A DNA stretch of 64,000 nucleotides from Liolophura sinensis (GCF_032854445.1 NC_088299.1:9481608-9545607); one strand, 5' to 3'; numbered from the stretch's first letter, positions 9,136-21,990 are shown. The notes: a model not told the origin generated them from the letters alone. A program made the numbers and translations.

Positions 9136-9475
9136 AATCCCGTTCACACGGGCCAAGTTAAGCTGGCTTAAGTCCGAAAGCGGCTTTGAGCCAGTGTGAC
9201 GTCGCTCGTGTGAACGCAAAGCGGGGGCATTTAATTGGTTTATTTTGTCTCTGCTAGCGACGTGGCTTTAAGCCAGTTTCAGGCTTGAGCCAGTTTATCT
9301 GTGTCGTGTGAACGGTAACTGGATTAAATGCCCGGATACGTGAAGGTCAGGATGACGTCGTAATTTCTAAACCGGCTTAAATGTGACCGTATGAGCGGGT
9401 AAACCCCTGATTAAAAACCGGCTTGGCCACATGGTCGTGTGAACGCATGCATTGTTACAACTGGCTTCGATTTAA
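9136..9475. mobile_element. foldback element with CGTTCACACG ends
   Basis: The left end reads CGTTCACACGGGCCAAGTTA and the right end reads GGCCACATGGTCGTGTGAAC then GC, an inverted pair. Further internal copies of CGTGTGAACG-type sequence lie near 9208, 9306 and 9431. Between them the AAGCCAGTT or AACTGGCTT motif recurs in both orientations, so the element could form several alternative stems. It has no coding capacity. It resembles non-autonomous DNA transposons of foldback design, but no named family is claimed. Confidence 0.6.
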
Positions 9476-9483
9476 ACTGATTC

Positions 9484-9550
9484 AGGTGGGAGGCGCCTGG
9501 GTCATTGTGCCGTGCTGGCGTGCTAACACCATCGGTCACGGAGGCCCCTG
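9484..9550 (-). mobile_element. SINE family 2 head fragment
   Basis: The minus strand shows the head of SINE family 2, GGGGCCTCCGTGACCGATGG then the tRNA-like remainder ending with a CAATGACCCAGGCGCC match. Body and tail are absent. It abuts the foldback element. Confidence 0.65.
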
Positions 9551-10110
9551 ATCGACGTTTTTGACACGCTTATAAACAGAAGGATCGCGCATGCGACGAA
9601 TGGTGTTGAAATGACCTTGTTGTTTCCTCGATGTATTTCATATGCTTGGAATCAGGAACGTGCATGCAACAACTGGTGTTCAAATGACCTGGCTGTCTCC
9701 TCATAGTATTCCATATATATATATATATACACTTGCAGAAAATCTGCTAATGCGCATACAGCTCTAGGCACATGACGTCATATAAGTGGATTAGGCTTCA
9801 TGAATATTGGATCCTTACATTACTGAAGATCGCATATGTGACAAACGGCTTGGGTTGTGCTAAGATCGATTGGCCATGTTCTCAGCTTAGCTTCCACATT
9901 ATTTCTGAAAGATAATCTGGGAAGAATAAAACAGTTCTCAGATCTAGCGGAATAAATATACAAACCACTACATGAAATTCAGCAATAAAAATTATACTGC
10001 TGGATAGCCTCTCCGCTATCGCAAATATGTCGGAATGCGATTGTTAGCTTAATATTTAAATCTCCCTGGAGTAGTTAGCTGTGAAGAGAAATGGCATGGA
10101 AAACATATTT
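9551..10110. other. intergenic, no gene seen
   Basis: The stretch has a short AT dinucleotide run at about 9711-9729 and one perfect TGACGTCA at 9773-9780. A short segment around 9590 and 9660 (GTGTTCAAATGACC-like) appears twice in diverged form. No exon or RNA gene is visible. Confidence 0.5.
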
Positions 10111-10111
10111 G

Positions 10112-10236
10112 TAAATTATTTATTTATTTATTTGAATACTGTTTCACTCCGTACTCAAGAATATTTCACTTGTATCACGGCGGCCATCATTACGGTCGGA
10201 GGAAACAGGGGACAACCCGGACGATTTCTTCTAATT
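10112..10236 (-). mobile_element. SINE family 2, 5'-truncated copy
   Basis: In reverse orientation it has the AAATAAATAAATAA tail, GTACTCAAGAATATTTCACT (plus strand) and part of the body up to the GGAGGAAACAGGGGACAACC segment. The tRNA-like head is absent. Confidence 0.75.
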
Positions 10237-10461
10237 ACAGCTAGATGCACGTCAAGCCCGCATATCCCAATATACGTATAGGCTTACAGATCGACATATT
10301 CCAAAACCAACATTTTTTGTACTTCATGTATGTTTAACTAATTGACGGTCTCTTTTTATCATGGTCTGATGCTATAATTAGTGGGTGGGTTGGGGGTTAT
10401 TGGAGAGGTGGGGGGGGGAGGGGCAGGCCTGGGCTGGTCTCCTCAAGATGTTGAGCTAGGA

Positions 10462-10590
10462 CCAGTTGTTCAAAGTGTATTGAAGGCTTAAATCTTAATA
10501 CCAGTCTCATCCCAATACAATGCAAATGGCACTTTAGTGTGGATTAGCGTTAATACCGGGATTAAGTTCTAATACACTTATGAACATCTG
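10462..10590. mobile_element. MITE-like element related to that at 5768
   Basis: The left end CCAGTTGTTCAAAGTGTATT is inverted at the right as AATACACTTATGAACATCTG, imperfect terminal inverted repeats of about 20-30 bp. The interior has TTAATACCAG and TTAATACCGG, motifs shared with the 5768-6000 element. It is older and more diverged. Confidence 0.5.
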
Positions 10591-11400
<810 letters not shown>

Positions 11401-13369
11401 GCCCAGATGGTCCCAAATGTTCACATGGTTTAATACAAAAGCACTGTGTTCTGCGCGATATTTACGACACAATGCTGGTTGATTTTGTGAGCGATATATT
11501 AATTCAGTAGAACACGTTAACTAAAGAAATATTTTGGAGGGCTTATCCTGTAATTTAGTGTTACAAGGGTTACAAGGCCAACCAAGTCGATTTGTCGCAA
11601 AAATTAACTCCGACCGTTACTATCATGTAGTGATGTAATCGCAGTCGGTTAGATAACCAGCGGAGAAGTGGATTAAGTCTATATTAGGTAGCCAATATTA
11701 CCCATGGTATCCAAAGGGTACCCGCTTTACATCACATTTATGCACAGTTTCCCAAAGTTTTTCTTCAGGGAAACTGGGTGCATGTGCACCCGCTGAGTTT
11801 AATGATCAAAGGATGCATGCTGACGTCATGCGAATGTTGCGAAATTATATAATGACGTCAAGGTATTGCTTGCGCTCACCGTAAGTACATGAGAACTGGA
11901 AAGCGTCGAGATTATTGTCAGACAACTAAAACTTTTTACACACATCAGCTGTTTTTTTTTTTGTTTTTGTTTTTTTTTTGACAGAAAGTCTCTCTTAGTA
12001 TTATTCCTCATTGTTACGAATTGCAACATGGAATTTTACTTATCACAAGTAACATGGTGAAAACATATAAATGCATCATTGCTATTATGGTACAATTTAT
12101 AGTTCTACATTTATTTTTTTTATATAAACTGATATTTATTCTAAGTGTATAACAAAAACCAATACCAACAGAGAAATAACGAAGTATACAGGTGCAATGT
12201 GGACAATGTGAAAAGCGCCGAACACATGATGTGTGATCAACATAAACTCCAACATAAGAGTAACCGTGTAAGTTCCATGTCATCTTTCCCTCAAGCCCAT
12301 TGTTTTAAGTGAATGGACCATGTTAAGAGATTCTGGGACCAAATCTACAAATCCATTTCTGACTTATGTCAAAATTTTAAATACAATTTTAGAGATTACT
12401 TTTGTTTCCAAGAATTTAAAATTTTCACTACTTTATAAATGTTATCTTTAGTTAGTCATAAATGTCAAAATCTAAATATCTAGTACCAAAAAGATGGTTA
12501 AAATTTTAATTCTACGCCCGATAAATAGGCTCTGAAATCGAATTTCAGATTTGGACCGATGTCGGAGATGCATGCAGGCATTTTAAAAATTATCCCACAT
12601 GTCAAAAAAAAATGACTTAAATTATGTAGACAAAAACAAAATATATAGTCGAGCCTAATTTTAAAACGAATAGATGAGTCAGGTCGATAGGTTCTTTCTT
12701 ATTAATTTTTTTTACATATATAAACCTATTATAGATGAATACAGAAAAGCGTCATTCTTTACTGCAAAAGCCTAGAAATTAGATAGAAAATTACACCATA
12801 AATACACAATGTTAAATTAAAAGATGTGGTGGTGGCTCCAAATCTTAACATAGTGTATTTATTATCTGGCAAGATTCGAAACAGCTGCAAGAACGCTGAA
12901 CAGAGAATTGTTTCTTTCTACGGAAGACTTCGCTACTATTTTGTCACTAAATTGTTCGGGTATCAAGTTAAAGCAATGTTGTTGTTCGAACACAGCAACC
13001 GCCAGTAAAGGCTCACATTACACAGTGAACATTGTAACGAAAAGCTGCATCAACATGAACAATAAAAAATTGCTGGACTCGTGCACAACAATGTTGTCGA
13101 CAAGCTGTCGACGTTACAAGTCACCTGGTGACCATAGAACGTCACATTCATTCACATGGAAGGTGACGGCCTGTTTCAGCTACCTCGTATTCACACAAAA
13201 AAGACACCGAAGGAAGAACCACGCATGCATGAAGAAAGAAGAGATAACATCAATACCATGCCAGATATTCCCGCTAAGATATAGTGAACATCGACTAAGT
13301 ATTGCCATGCAATTTCATTTGAATTCTTTTTAAGTTCTCTACCTATATAGTGCAGGTTAGTACGCGGTG
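11401..13369. other. AT-rich intergenic region
   Basis: No gene is supported. It holds two perfect TGACGTCA octamers 24 bp apart (11821-11828 and 11853-11860) and a poly-T/poly-G-interrupted tract near 11950-11980. ORFs at 12826-13333 have no recognisable domain. Confidence 0.5.
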
Positions 13370-14090
13370 GCTTGAAAAAACGGATTCTTTTTCACAGAGA
13401 AAAGGATCACTTTTTAAACAAAACGTTTTTCTTCTTTTACACGACAAATTTTATTTCATAGATGAAATTATTTCTTCAAAAGAAAAAAAAATTCACCACA
13501 GTTTAAATATTTCAACCGAGACCGTATGGAGGAAATGTTTCAACTGGGAAGAAAATTATTTGCACCGCGGTGGTATTTTTCCTACCAAACATTTCCTGTA
13601 TGAAATATATACATATTTCTTTGTGAAAAAGTACTTTTTTGCGTAAAACAATATTTTGACGCTAAATATGTTGATAACCCGTTTAAAAGGTGACCATAAG
13701 ATAAGAAGTGCGGTGACCTCTAATAGTGTAATTCGAATTTTTTTACATTTTCTGCTGATTTACAATGATTCACAATTTTTACAACTAAAAACATCATTAA
13801 GAGCAAAGATTTTAAATTACATCCAACAGCGAATAAAAGTAGAAAGAAATTATACAAAATTGATAAATTCAGCAAAATCAAATTTAAAAAAAACAAAAAA
13901 AACATGGAAACTTTTCACCGCGGTGAAAACATTTTCTCTGTTTTTTTCCGCGGAAAAAACTAAACTGTGTAAATTTTTTCACCGTGACTTAAACCTTTCA
14001 TGGAGAAAACTTTCTCTGCGGAGAAAACTTTTACCTTCTACCTTTGCACCGTTGAGAAACTATCTGCAGCCCGAAGAAAAGTAAACCTTT
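13370..14090. repeat. cluster of short palindromes of TTTC...GAAA type
   Basis: At least six short inverted repeats share the form TTTC-N-GAAA. Examples are ATTTCATAGATGAAAT (13453-13468), CACCGCGGTG (13563-13572), ATTTCCTGTATGAAAT (13591-13606), the perfect 18-mers TTTTCACCGCGGTGAAAA (13912-13929) and TTTTTTCCGCGGAAAAAA (13942-13959), and TTTCTCTGCGGAGAAA (14011-14026). Two long ORFs cover the region but have no family motif. Origin unknown. Confidence 0.7.
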
Positions 14091-14263
14091 CCATCCTGGT
14101 GCATCTTGGCCAATCAACTGATATTGATCCAATACTCTATGCTTAATCATGGCGAACTAAGAATAAAATTTCTTGATGCACCTCAGATCAAATTGGATTG
14201 AAACCCTATATTGACCATTGCGTGCTAAAAACATGTTTGTTATTTAGAATAGGAATATGGACT

Positions 14264-14400
14264 GATTCATTTACTTATTTATTTGATTGGTATTTTACGC
14301 CTTACTCTCAAGAATATTTCACTTATACGACGGTGGCCAGCATTTTGGTGGGAGTAAACCGGGCAGAGTCCGGGGGAAAACCAACGACCATCGGCATGTT
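14264..14400 (-). mobile_element. SINE family 2, 5'-truncated copy
   Basis: The plus strand reads TTTACTTATTTATTTGATTG, then TACTCTCAAGAATATTTCAC, the CCAGCATTTTGGTGGGAG segment and the body up to CCATCGGCATGTTG. This is a reversed element lacking its tRNA-like head. Confidence 0.8.
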
Positions 14401-14535
14401 GATTGATTATTCTGTGGGTATTTCTAAAATGTCGGTTCTATGCACGATTTCTTCAATCGCCAAACACATGATGTGTGATCTTTTATATGCCACGCGCGCG
14501 CTGTTGGTTGGTGACGTCATCGATGCTTTCATGCT

Positions 14536-14690
14536 TTTATTTATTTTTGGTTTGGTTAATTTATTGCTGCTTTATGCCGTACTTAATAATATTTCTCTTA
14601 CACGACGGCGGACAGCATTATGGTGCATGGGAAGAAACCTAGAAGAACCAGGAAGGAAACTCACGGCCATGCGCAGGTTTCTGAAATAGA
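14536..14690 (-). mobile_element. SINE family 2, diverged truncated copy
   Basis: Reversed tail and body are recognisable from ATGCCGTACTTAATAATATT through ACGACGGCGGACAGCATTAT to CATGCGCAGGTTTCTG. The head is absent and divergence is greater than in neighbouring copies. A perfect TGACGTCA lies just outside at 14512-14519. Confidence 0.7.
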
Positions 14691-15434
<744 letters not shown>

Positions 15435-15954
15435 CATCAACTGGTGTGATGCCTACGTTAGTTTAAGTCTAATGCCACTGACTTGTTAGATTCTTTGTTA
15501 ATTTCTTAACTTTAACAGGAAGTCCATTGTCTGAGTGACACTAGAACGTATTATGTTATTAAAAACATGACAATGAGAATTACTTAAAAACAATTTTCAT
15601 GTTGAATTAATGGAGTATCTATGCTATATTTAGTAGAATACTCGTCTGCAATAACAGAATACATTCTAGAATAACTCAGTAAACAGGCTTTCTTTTAATT
15701 TCAGCTGATCATTATTCTTTTTTTTTTTTATTATTCATTTTTTTTTTTTTTGAAAGTATTCTAGGTTATATGGGAACATCAAGAATCAACGTGTGAAGAA
15801 GGGAAATACATGTAAGTTTACCGACATTTATACATCTTACCGAATGTTTTGATAGTTTATTGGTTAATTTGGCAAATATATGCTTTGATATTCAATGACC
15901 TGGTAAATTAATAATAAGTAAAACACTTCCATTTCAAGCGTTCGTAACATATGA

Positions 15955-16460
15955 GGTCAATGGTCGTGCTGGCTTTTGTTGCAGAGCCGATCGATTCTCC
16001 ACGGCCTGCACCTGCGATACACAGAAACTCAGGCGTGTGGAGAGTGTTGTCTTTGCTCGATTCTCATTGGTTCTAAATTTAGACATCGCTGAATGCTTAG
16101 CCGCATGGCGGAAAAGTTGATTATGAGGTGTTTCTTTGTCGAAGAAAACGCCTAGAAAGTCAAATTTCTGGATCGGTGGTCGGTAAAAAATAGGGTCAGC
16201 AGATAGCGTAAGTATACGGGATTTTCTCGATTAAGATTTTTGCCACACTCTGAGTGATTTATATGGGTAAAAACCCAATTATTTGTGGCGGTGTGCGAGA
16301 GGCTAAGCGGTGTGTTTATACAGATTGTTGAGTGTAGCGGGTGGCTTGCACTTTGACCCTGGTCGCTGATTTCCTACTCACACTGATTTCATGCAAACAC
16401 GTGTTTTCGATGCATCTTTCCGATTCAAACATTGAAACAAGAATCAAATCCAACTCGTTG
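15955..16460 (+). promoter_or_regulatory. CpG-rich candidate promoter and 5' non-coding exon of RERE-like gene
   Basis: About 25 CpG dinucleotides fall in 500 bp, clearly more than in the flanking kilobases, and no interspersed repeat is present. A good donor, AGC/GTAAGTATA, lies at 16208 and could join a non-coding first exon to the acceptor at 19900. The context suits a promoter of the gene whose ATG is at 19910, but no TATA box or transcript evidence is available, so this is inference. Confidence 0.4.
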
Positions 16461-18193
16461 TTGGTGTTGTGAATTATGTGCGTTATTTAAAGCTGGATGC
16501 TGAACAAGGGACAAAGAATGTGTGATTTGCCGGCACTAGGTAATGTGTGTGCATGATAGCGTATGTGTGTATAAAGGCTTGAATATAAGTAGAATGAACA
16601 CTGCTCAAACCTGATAATTACATTTTATAAAGGACTGGTTAGTGCTGTTGGATTTGTCAGCAAATGATGTGTACCAAAATGATGACATCATGTAATTTCC
16701 ATCATTCAAGAAAGCATAGTTAATGCCTAGGTACAGACTCCATTGAAATGCTGGAAGGCACCTGTAGGTAAATTACAAAAATTATGAACGATAAGGTTAT
16801 TCGGTTAATTTTTGCTAGGGATTTTGTACCGTTACTTTTTTTTTTTGCCCAGAAAATAGAGAGAATTAAGAAAACAAACATTCATTTGAGACACTGGTGA
16901 ATCATTACACAGCACAATAAGACCAGACGATGTAATGTTGAGATGAAAGAAAATTTATCTGTGTAAACTTTCATCAAAGAAGTACAATCCAGTTATCCAA
17001 GACAAAACAATATTTTAATGATATAATTAAGATTTTAGAAAAAAAATTTTATGTAAGAACAGACAAGCAACCACTTATTGTCACCAGGGATCTACGAAGC
17101 CCGGAAACCTTTGAAATTGCCTGTCAGAGAACAGCTTTGAACTCACATTGTTGGAGTTATGGTATCCTGTGACTATGTACACTTAGTTGAGTGTAAGTGT
17201 CTGCTATCAATACCAGTATCTTGATCTTACTTTGTATATTCAAGATCGCAAACATGCAAGGATTTGTTCCCAGAATAGCATCCAATGGTCATTTCCCTGT
17301 ACCTTCTGATCTTCATTATCTTTCGCCTAGTAGTCCGCTTGCCACTGCCTCAAGAGAGTGAAGTGCCCCAAAATGTGCCGTCTTGAATATTCATATAGGC
17401 TACCTCGTGTATGGGCATTATATGAGTATGGGTAGGAATGCTTGTTTACAGCCGGGTATTGTCTGTATTTTGTCATGCTCCATGGAGACGTAATACTCGC
17501 TAACACTGGTTGCCATGGTAGGTTATACCTGAGGTGTTAATGGAGTTCTTATCTCTCTGACAATCCATATGTCCAGTGAAAGCAAATAAATAGTTTAAAC
17601 CACCACTTACAGCTCCATTTCCAGGCAATCTCACGTATCACACCTTCAGATTTTGTTGAGGTCGTCATTCGGAAGAGCTCAAAATATCATTTTAAATAAT
17701 AACATTTTGGCCCTTGATACTTCTCCCGTCATTTTGTTCAGAAATGCACAGAATAGACGTTGTCAACCTTATAGTACCCTAAGAGGACTTTATTTAGGAG
17801 AAAAGCTACAAAAAGTTACCCAGAAAATCTTAATATACATGATTTTTACATGGATTCCTGTAAAACAAAGGCACAAGAATTTGTTTGGAATCTGGCAAAA
17901 TTTGGCGAAAAATGAGCCTTGCACATCTGTGTCTCTATGTATTGGTATGTATTTGGTTTAGCATACCTGATGTCAGCATTCACCTTTAAAATGTTGGGTA
18001 ACAAGTTATGTTATATTTGGTGGGTGGAGGGTGCGAGCAATGAAATGTAAACTTAATTATGTGTACGTGATCTGAAAGTACCATGACCTGTTATGTCTGC
18101 ATGCATGTCGTGAACTGTTGTTGCAGTGATGGTGGATCCCTTATAATATTGCAGATTGAGCAGTGTGGACATACATGACATATAATGAAACTG
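16461..18193. other. likely first intron of RERE-like gene, left part
   Basis: AT-rich DNA with no supported exon or repeat family. An ORF at 17653-17961 has no recognised motif. Confidence 0.45.
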
Positions 18194-18449
18194 AGGGGGT
18201 CTCCGTGGCCGAGGTGGTTAGCATAATGCAGCACAATGACCCAGAAGACTCTCACTAATGCGGTTGCTGTGAGTTAATGTCTACCTCTTGCTGGCTTCCT
18301 CACCAGTGGTGCATAGGAAAGTCTGCCAATACCCTGCGGATGGTTGTTGGTTTCCCCCAGGCTGCCCGGTTTCCTCCAACCATAATACTGGCAGCCATTG
18401 TGTAAGTGAAATATTCTTGAGAGCAGCATAAAAAGCCTATCAAATAAGA
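18194..18449 (+). mobile_element. SINE family 2, full-length diverged copy
   Basis: The head GGGGTCTCCGTGGCCGAGGT then GGTTAGCATAATGCAGC, the B-box region GCTGTGAGTTAATGTC (damaged), the body, and the tail AAGTGAAATATTCTTGAGAG ending in ATCAAATAAG are all present in order. The damaged B box suggests an old, inactive copy. Confidence 0.85.
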
Positions 18450-18837
18450 AAATATATTAAAAATTGGGTTTTGAAATTGCAGAAATGACCATGAGTGACG
18501 GTTATGGGGTAATCTGAGTGAATTCCAACCAATCACCTTAAAGAGGTGAACACATGCTCCAGCCATTTGTCGGGTGTTACAGGTAAATATATTATGTATC
18601 TTATTTGAGTTAACACATCATCCAGGCGCAGTGTGTTATAGTGCCTAGATTTATAGAAGTCAGAATTTTGACTGCAATACATTTTTTTCAACTTTTTGTT
18701 ACATTTTACTACAATTTTTCTGATACATTTACATGTATTCAGTTTGATATATTAGGTTCTGACAACAGGTGTCTGACATAGAACTCCAGTGGTTTTCACC
18801 CGTAAGTGCATTTATTGCATGACAAGAACCCTACAGT

Positions 18838-18962
18838 TGCTGAATGCGCAGTCATTGGAGGGCTCTGTCCAGTTTCCTCCCTCCATAATGCTGTCCACCC
18901 TCGTATAAGGAAATTTTTTTTGAATATGAAGCTAAACACAAATCAAATGAATAAGTAAATAG
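18838..18962 (+). mobile_element. SINE family 2, 3' part, diverged
   Basis: The body and tail are recognisable: CCAGTTTCCTCCCTCCATAA, TGCTGTCCACCCTCGTATAA and a degraded end AACACAAATCAAATGAATAA. Confidence 0.65.
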
Positions 18963-19017
18963 AGCATTGCACCTGCACAGTGGAGGACAACATTACAGTT
19001 CATTTATTCCAAAGATT

Positions 19018-19180
19018 GGGGTCCCCATCGCCTAGTGGTCACCACAGCACAATGACTGGAGCCTTTCACCAAGGCCATGGCTGTGGGTTCAAGTCCAGCT
19101 TATACTGGCTTCCTCTCTAGTCGTCTGTGGAAAGGTTCTACAGATGGCTGATGGCTTCCCCTGGGCTCTGCTCGATTTAT
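19018..19180 (+). mobile_element. SINE family 2-like head and body, diverged
   Basis: GGGGTCCCCATCGCCTAGTG then GTCACCACAGCACAATGACT, a B-box-like GTGGGTTCAAGTCCAGC, and the body through GATGGCTTCCCCTGGGCTCT are present. The tail is missing. The better B box (GGGTTCAAGTCC) may mean a distinct subfamily. Confidence 0.65.
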
Positions 19181-19900
19181 TCCAAAGCTATACAGTAGAG
19201 TCTTAAAAGCAACATATTGAATTGTTTTTTTTTGTTGCATATTCATTTTCTTTAAAAAAAATCTGGGTACTTTAATCCTTTAATTATCAGTGAGAATGGC
19301 TCTGTGTGAATCCATATAGTGTTTGATGACATGCTGAACAGCTCCCAAGTTGCAAATCATGTTGTTACATTTTGAGCATTGAACATCAATCAAATAAAAA
19401 AAAACGAATAAGTGCTCTACCAAAGAAAGTACTTTATTATCACAATTTGAGGCAGCCTCCAAAAAGCAATTTTGGAGTTCAGTTAGAATATAAAAATTTA
19501 GTATGTTGCATAGTGGCAAGTTATCATCGAAAGCTAAAACAAGACTCGGGAATCCTATATGGGTACATGAAAATTGTAGCATGCCAGAGCATACCACAAT
19601 TCCCTAAAGAGAAAAGAAGAAATGGAACAAGAGGTTCTGCTAGTTTCACATCAATTTGTTCACAACATCACTTGCATAATGATTTTAGTACAGACAATGT
19701 TGCAGTCGCATCACTCTTTTCGGAATATATTTTCTGTATGAATGACTTGTTTGTTCATTCATATTGTGGGTGTTTTACACTGTTCTTAGTGATTTTTCGT
19801 TTGATATTCTGACATTGGTATAAAAGTCAAAACCGAAACAGTGTGTTTGTGTAAGTTTACATCTAAATTGTTCACTAGTGAAAAAGATTTTTATCAACAG

Positions 19901-20255
19901 GAAGACAAAATGGTGGACCAGGCCCACTTGTCGTATGGCTTGGGATTCACAGAGCGAATGGAAAGTCCCGTTTCCATGGTGAAGGACTTCCCGATGAACA
20001 CACTGATGTCCCGTACAGAGTCTGAAGTGGACCTGTCCTGTCTTATGTCAGACAAAATCGCCGACATCACCAGGGCTATCAGTGATAGCAACTGTAGTTA
20101 TAAAGATGCAGAGGATGGTTCGATCGTGCATGTGACCTTGGCCACACCCGCTGGACGACGCAGCAGGAGGGGTCACGGTGGTGGCACTATCACACAAAGT
20201 AAAGACGAGATCTTAGCCTACACCACAATTGACAACACAGTTTACAAGAAGGGAG
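19901..20255 (+). CDS. RERE: RERE/atrophin-like corepressor, first coding exon
   Basis: The acceptor TTTTTATCAACAG ends at 19900 and the donor is GGAG/GTAAGT at 20256. The ATG at 19910 has a good Kozak context (ACAAAATGG) nine bases into the exon. It is taken as the start because the frame upstream is only intron, but an upstream in-frame coding exon cannot be ruled out. The 115 codons give an acidic, Ser-rich leader (MVDQAHLSYGLGF, SEVDLSCLMSDKIADITRAI), a basic patch (GRRSRRGHGGG) and DEILAYTTIDNTVYKKGG. The last part corresponds to the stretch just before the BAH domain in RERE (ITSYITEDDVVYRPG). RERE is a nuclear corepressor scaffold that binds histone deacetylases and methyltransferases. 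The leader itself has no recognised homology. Confidence 0.82.
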
Positions 20256-21437
20256 GTAAGTCATGGTCATCCTTGTTTCGATACAGAACTTTGTGTCTTT
20301 AATTTTTCTTAACAATAAATACCATTTGCATTCAGGTACAAAACAAATGCGTACTGTATTTCTTCTAATGTTTGGAATGTAAAAGGGCTCTTTTCAGAGG
20401 CCACTTTTAAACATACATGATACTTTTGATGCCAACACCAAGATTTTAATCTAAACTTCACAGTAAACTCTTAATTAGCCCTTTAAGATGGATGAATCAG
20501 CCAGAATGAAGCAAAATGTGTCACAAGTAAATTGCTAAACATAATACAGTATTTAATTCAGGATGATTATAACACCAGGTTTTTATTTGTCGAACATTTA
20601 AAGTTTCGAACAGCAACACACTTTATTTTCATAATTTAACAAGGAAATATTGAACATGTGATGCGTGTTCACACAAAAACGCACCCTACACTGGAGAATA
20701 AGATATGCAAAAAACTGCCCAGAAATAACTTTGAGATGTAATTGAATCGAGAGTTGACTTTGACGAGTTGAAAATTAAGTGCAACCATGGTAGGACCAAC
20801 ATGCGCCTCAGTCGTGGCAATAACATGTTTCTCTCAGGATGCATTTGTGTAAAATTGACATGTAATAAGGAAAATTAAAAACCTAACATTTAACAGTGCA
20901 TGTTTTTCCTTGAGTGTAATATTGTTTTTCTGACAGGCACTAAATGATGAAGTGCATGGTATTCTACAGGGAAAAGTGAACGATGTTGTCGTCATACTTT
21001 TCAAACTAGAGATATAAGAGTGCGACGTTCACAACATGTTTGAGCTCAGGTTGACAGGGCGAATATTTATTGGAAATATTACCAGTGCTTTTTTACCAAA
21101 GATTAGACAGAGAGAGAGAGGAAACTCAATCGAATTTGATCTGATCTGGACTGATTTTTGAACTCATCAAATTTTACTCCTGGTTTTATTCCGTCTGTGT
21201 CTGTCGGATGCTAAGTCTCTTCCAGGCTTTTGTGTATTTGATGACTTCCTTAAAAGATATAAAGAGCTATGTCACTCTCTTAAAATATGAAGAGTTCAGG
21301 CACAATAGCAGATAAACTCCATTCGTTATAAGACGTTTTAAAAATTGATTTCGTGGAATTTTTTTCGATCATTTTGCGTTTGCTCTCTCAACTTTGTCTT
21401 AATTAACATTTTTACACCTACCTTTATATGCCTGCAT
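20256..21437. other. intron of RERE-like gene, with diverged dispersed repeat
   Basis: A segment at about 20410-20560 (TGATACTTTTGATGCCAA, GATGGATGAATCAGCCAGAA, AAGCAAAATGTG) matches part of 33970-34125 and the reverse of 50180-50365. The remainder shows no feature beyond a short GA run near 21110. Confidence 0.55.
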
Positions 21438-21450
21438 TCCTAAAAATGGA

Positions 21451-21716
21451 TTTATTTATTTATTTGATTGGTGTTTTACCCCATACTCAAGAATATTTCA
21501 CTTATACGACGGCAGCCAGCATTATGGTGGGTGGAAACCTGGCACAGCCCGGGGGAAACCCACAACCATCTGCAGGTTGCTGTCGGACCTTCCCACGTAC
21601 GGGCAAAGAGGAAGCCAGCATGAGCTGGACTTGAACTCACAGCAACCGCATTGGTGAGAGACTCCTGGGTCATTACTCTGCGCTAGCGCGCTAACCAATT
21701 GAGCCACGGAGGCCCC
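21451..21716 (-). mobile_element. SINE family 2, full-length copy with 13-bp target duplication
   Basis: On the minus strand it has GGGGCCTCCGTGGCTCAATT then GGTTAGCGCGC (A box), GCTGTGAGTTCAAGTCCAGC (B box), the full body and the tail ending in AAATAAATAAATAA. TCCTAAAAATGGA flanks it at 21438-21450 and 21717-21729, so its limits are certain. A good reference copy for the family. Confidence 0.96.
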
Positions 21717-21840
21717 TCCTAAAAATGGAAGGTAAATACAAAATTTGATTTGATTCAGATTGGAAAAATTGGAATGGATTTGTCTGTTTTTGCACCTGAA
21801 TTTTTTGTATGTCACTTATTGTTCTCTGGCAACCTGCCTG

Positions 21841-21925
21841 CTTTGCTCTCACCGTAGTGTTGGCAGCTGTTGTATAAGTGAAATATTCTTGAGTGGGGCA
21901 TAAAACACCAATCAAATAAATGATA
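21841..21925 (+). mobile_element. SINE family 2 tail fragment
   Basis: It reads GTTGTATAAGTGAAATATTC, then TTGAGTGGGGCATAAAACAC and CAATCAAATAAATG. The head and most of the body are absent. Confidence 0.75.
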
Positions 21926-21937
21926 ATTGACCTACAT

Positions 21938-21990
21938 TGTATGGGTGAAATCTTGAGTACAGCGTAAAACACGAGTCAAATAAATAATAA
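21938..21990 (+). mobile_element. SINE family 2 tail fragment
   Basis: A second short tail follows directly: GGGTGAAATCTTGAGTACAG, CGTAAAACACGAGTCAAATA, then AATAATAAAAT. Confidence 0.7.

Noticed and set aside
12826-14084. Several 98-142 codon ORFs as an intergenic gene
   Set aside because: Three frames, no shared motif, low-complexity Lys/Phe-rich peptides from A/T-rich palindromes.
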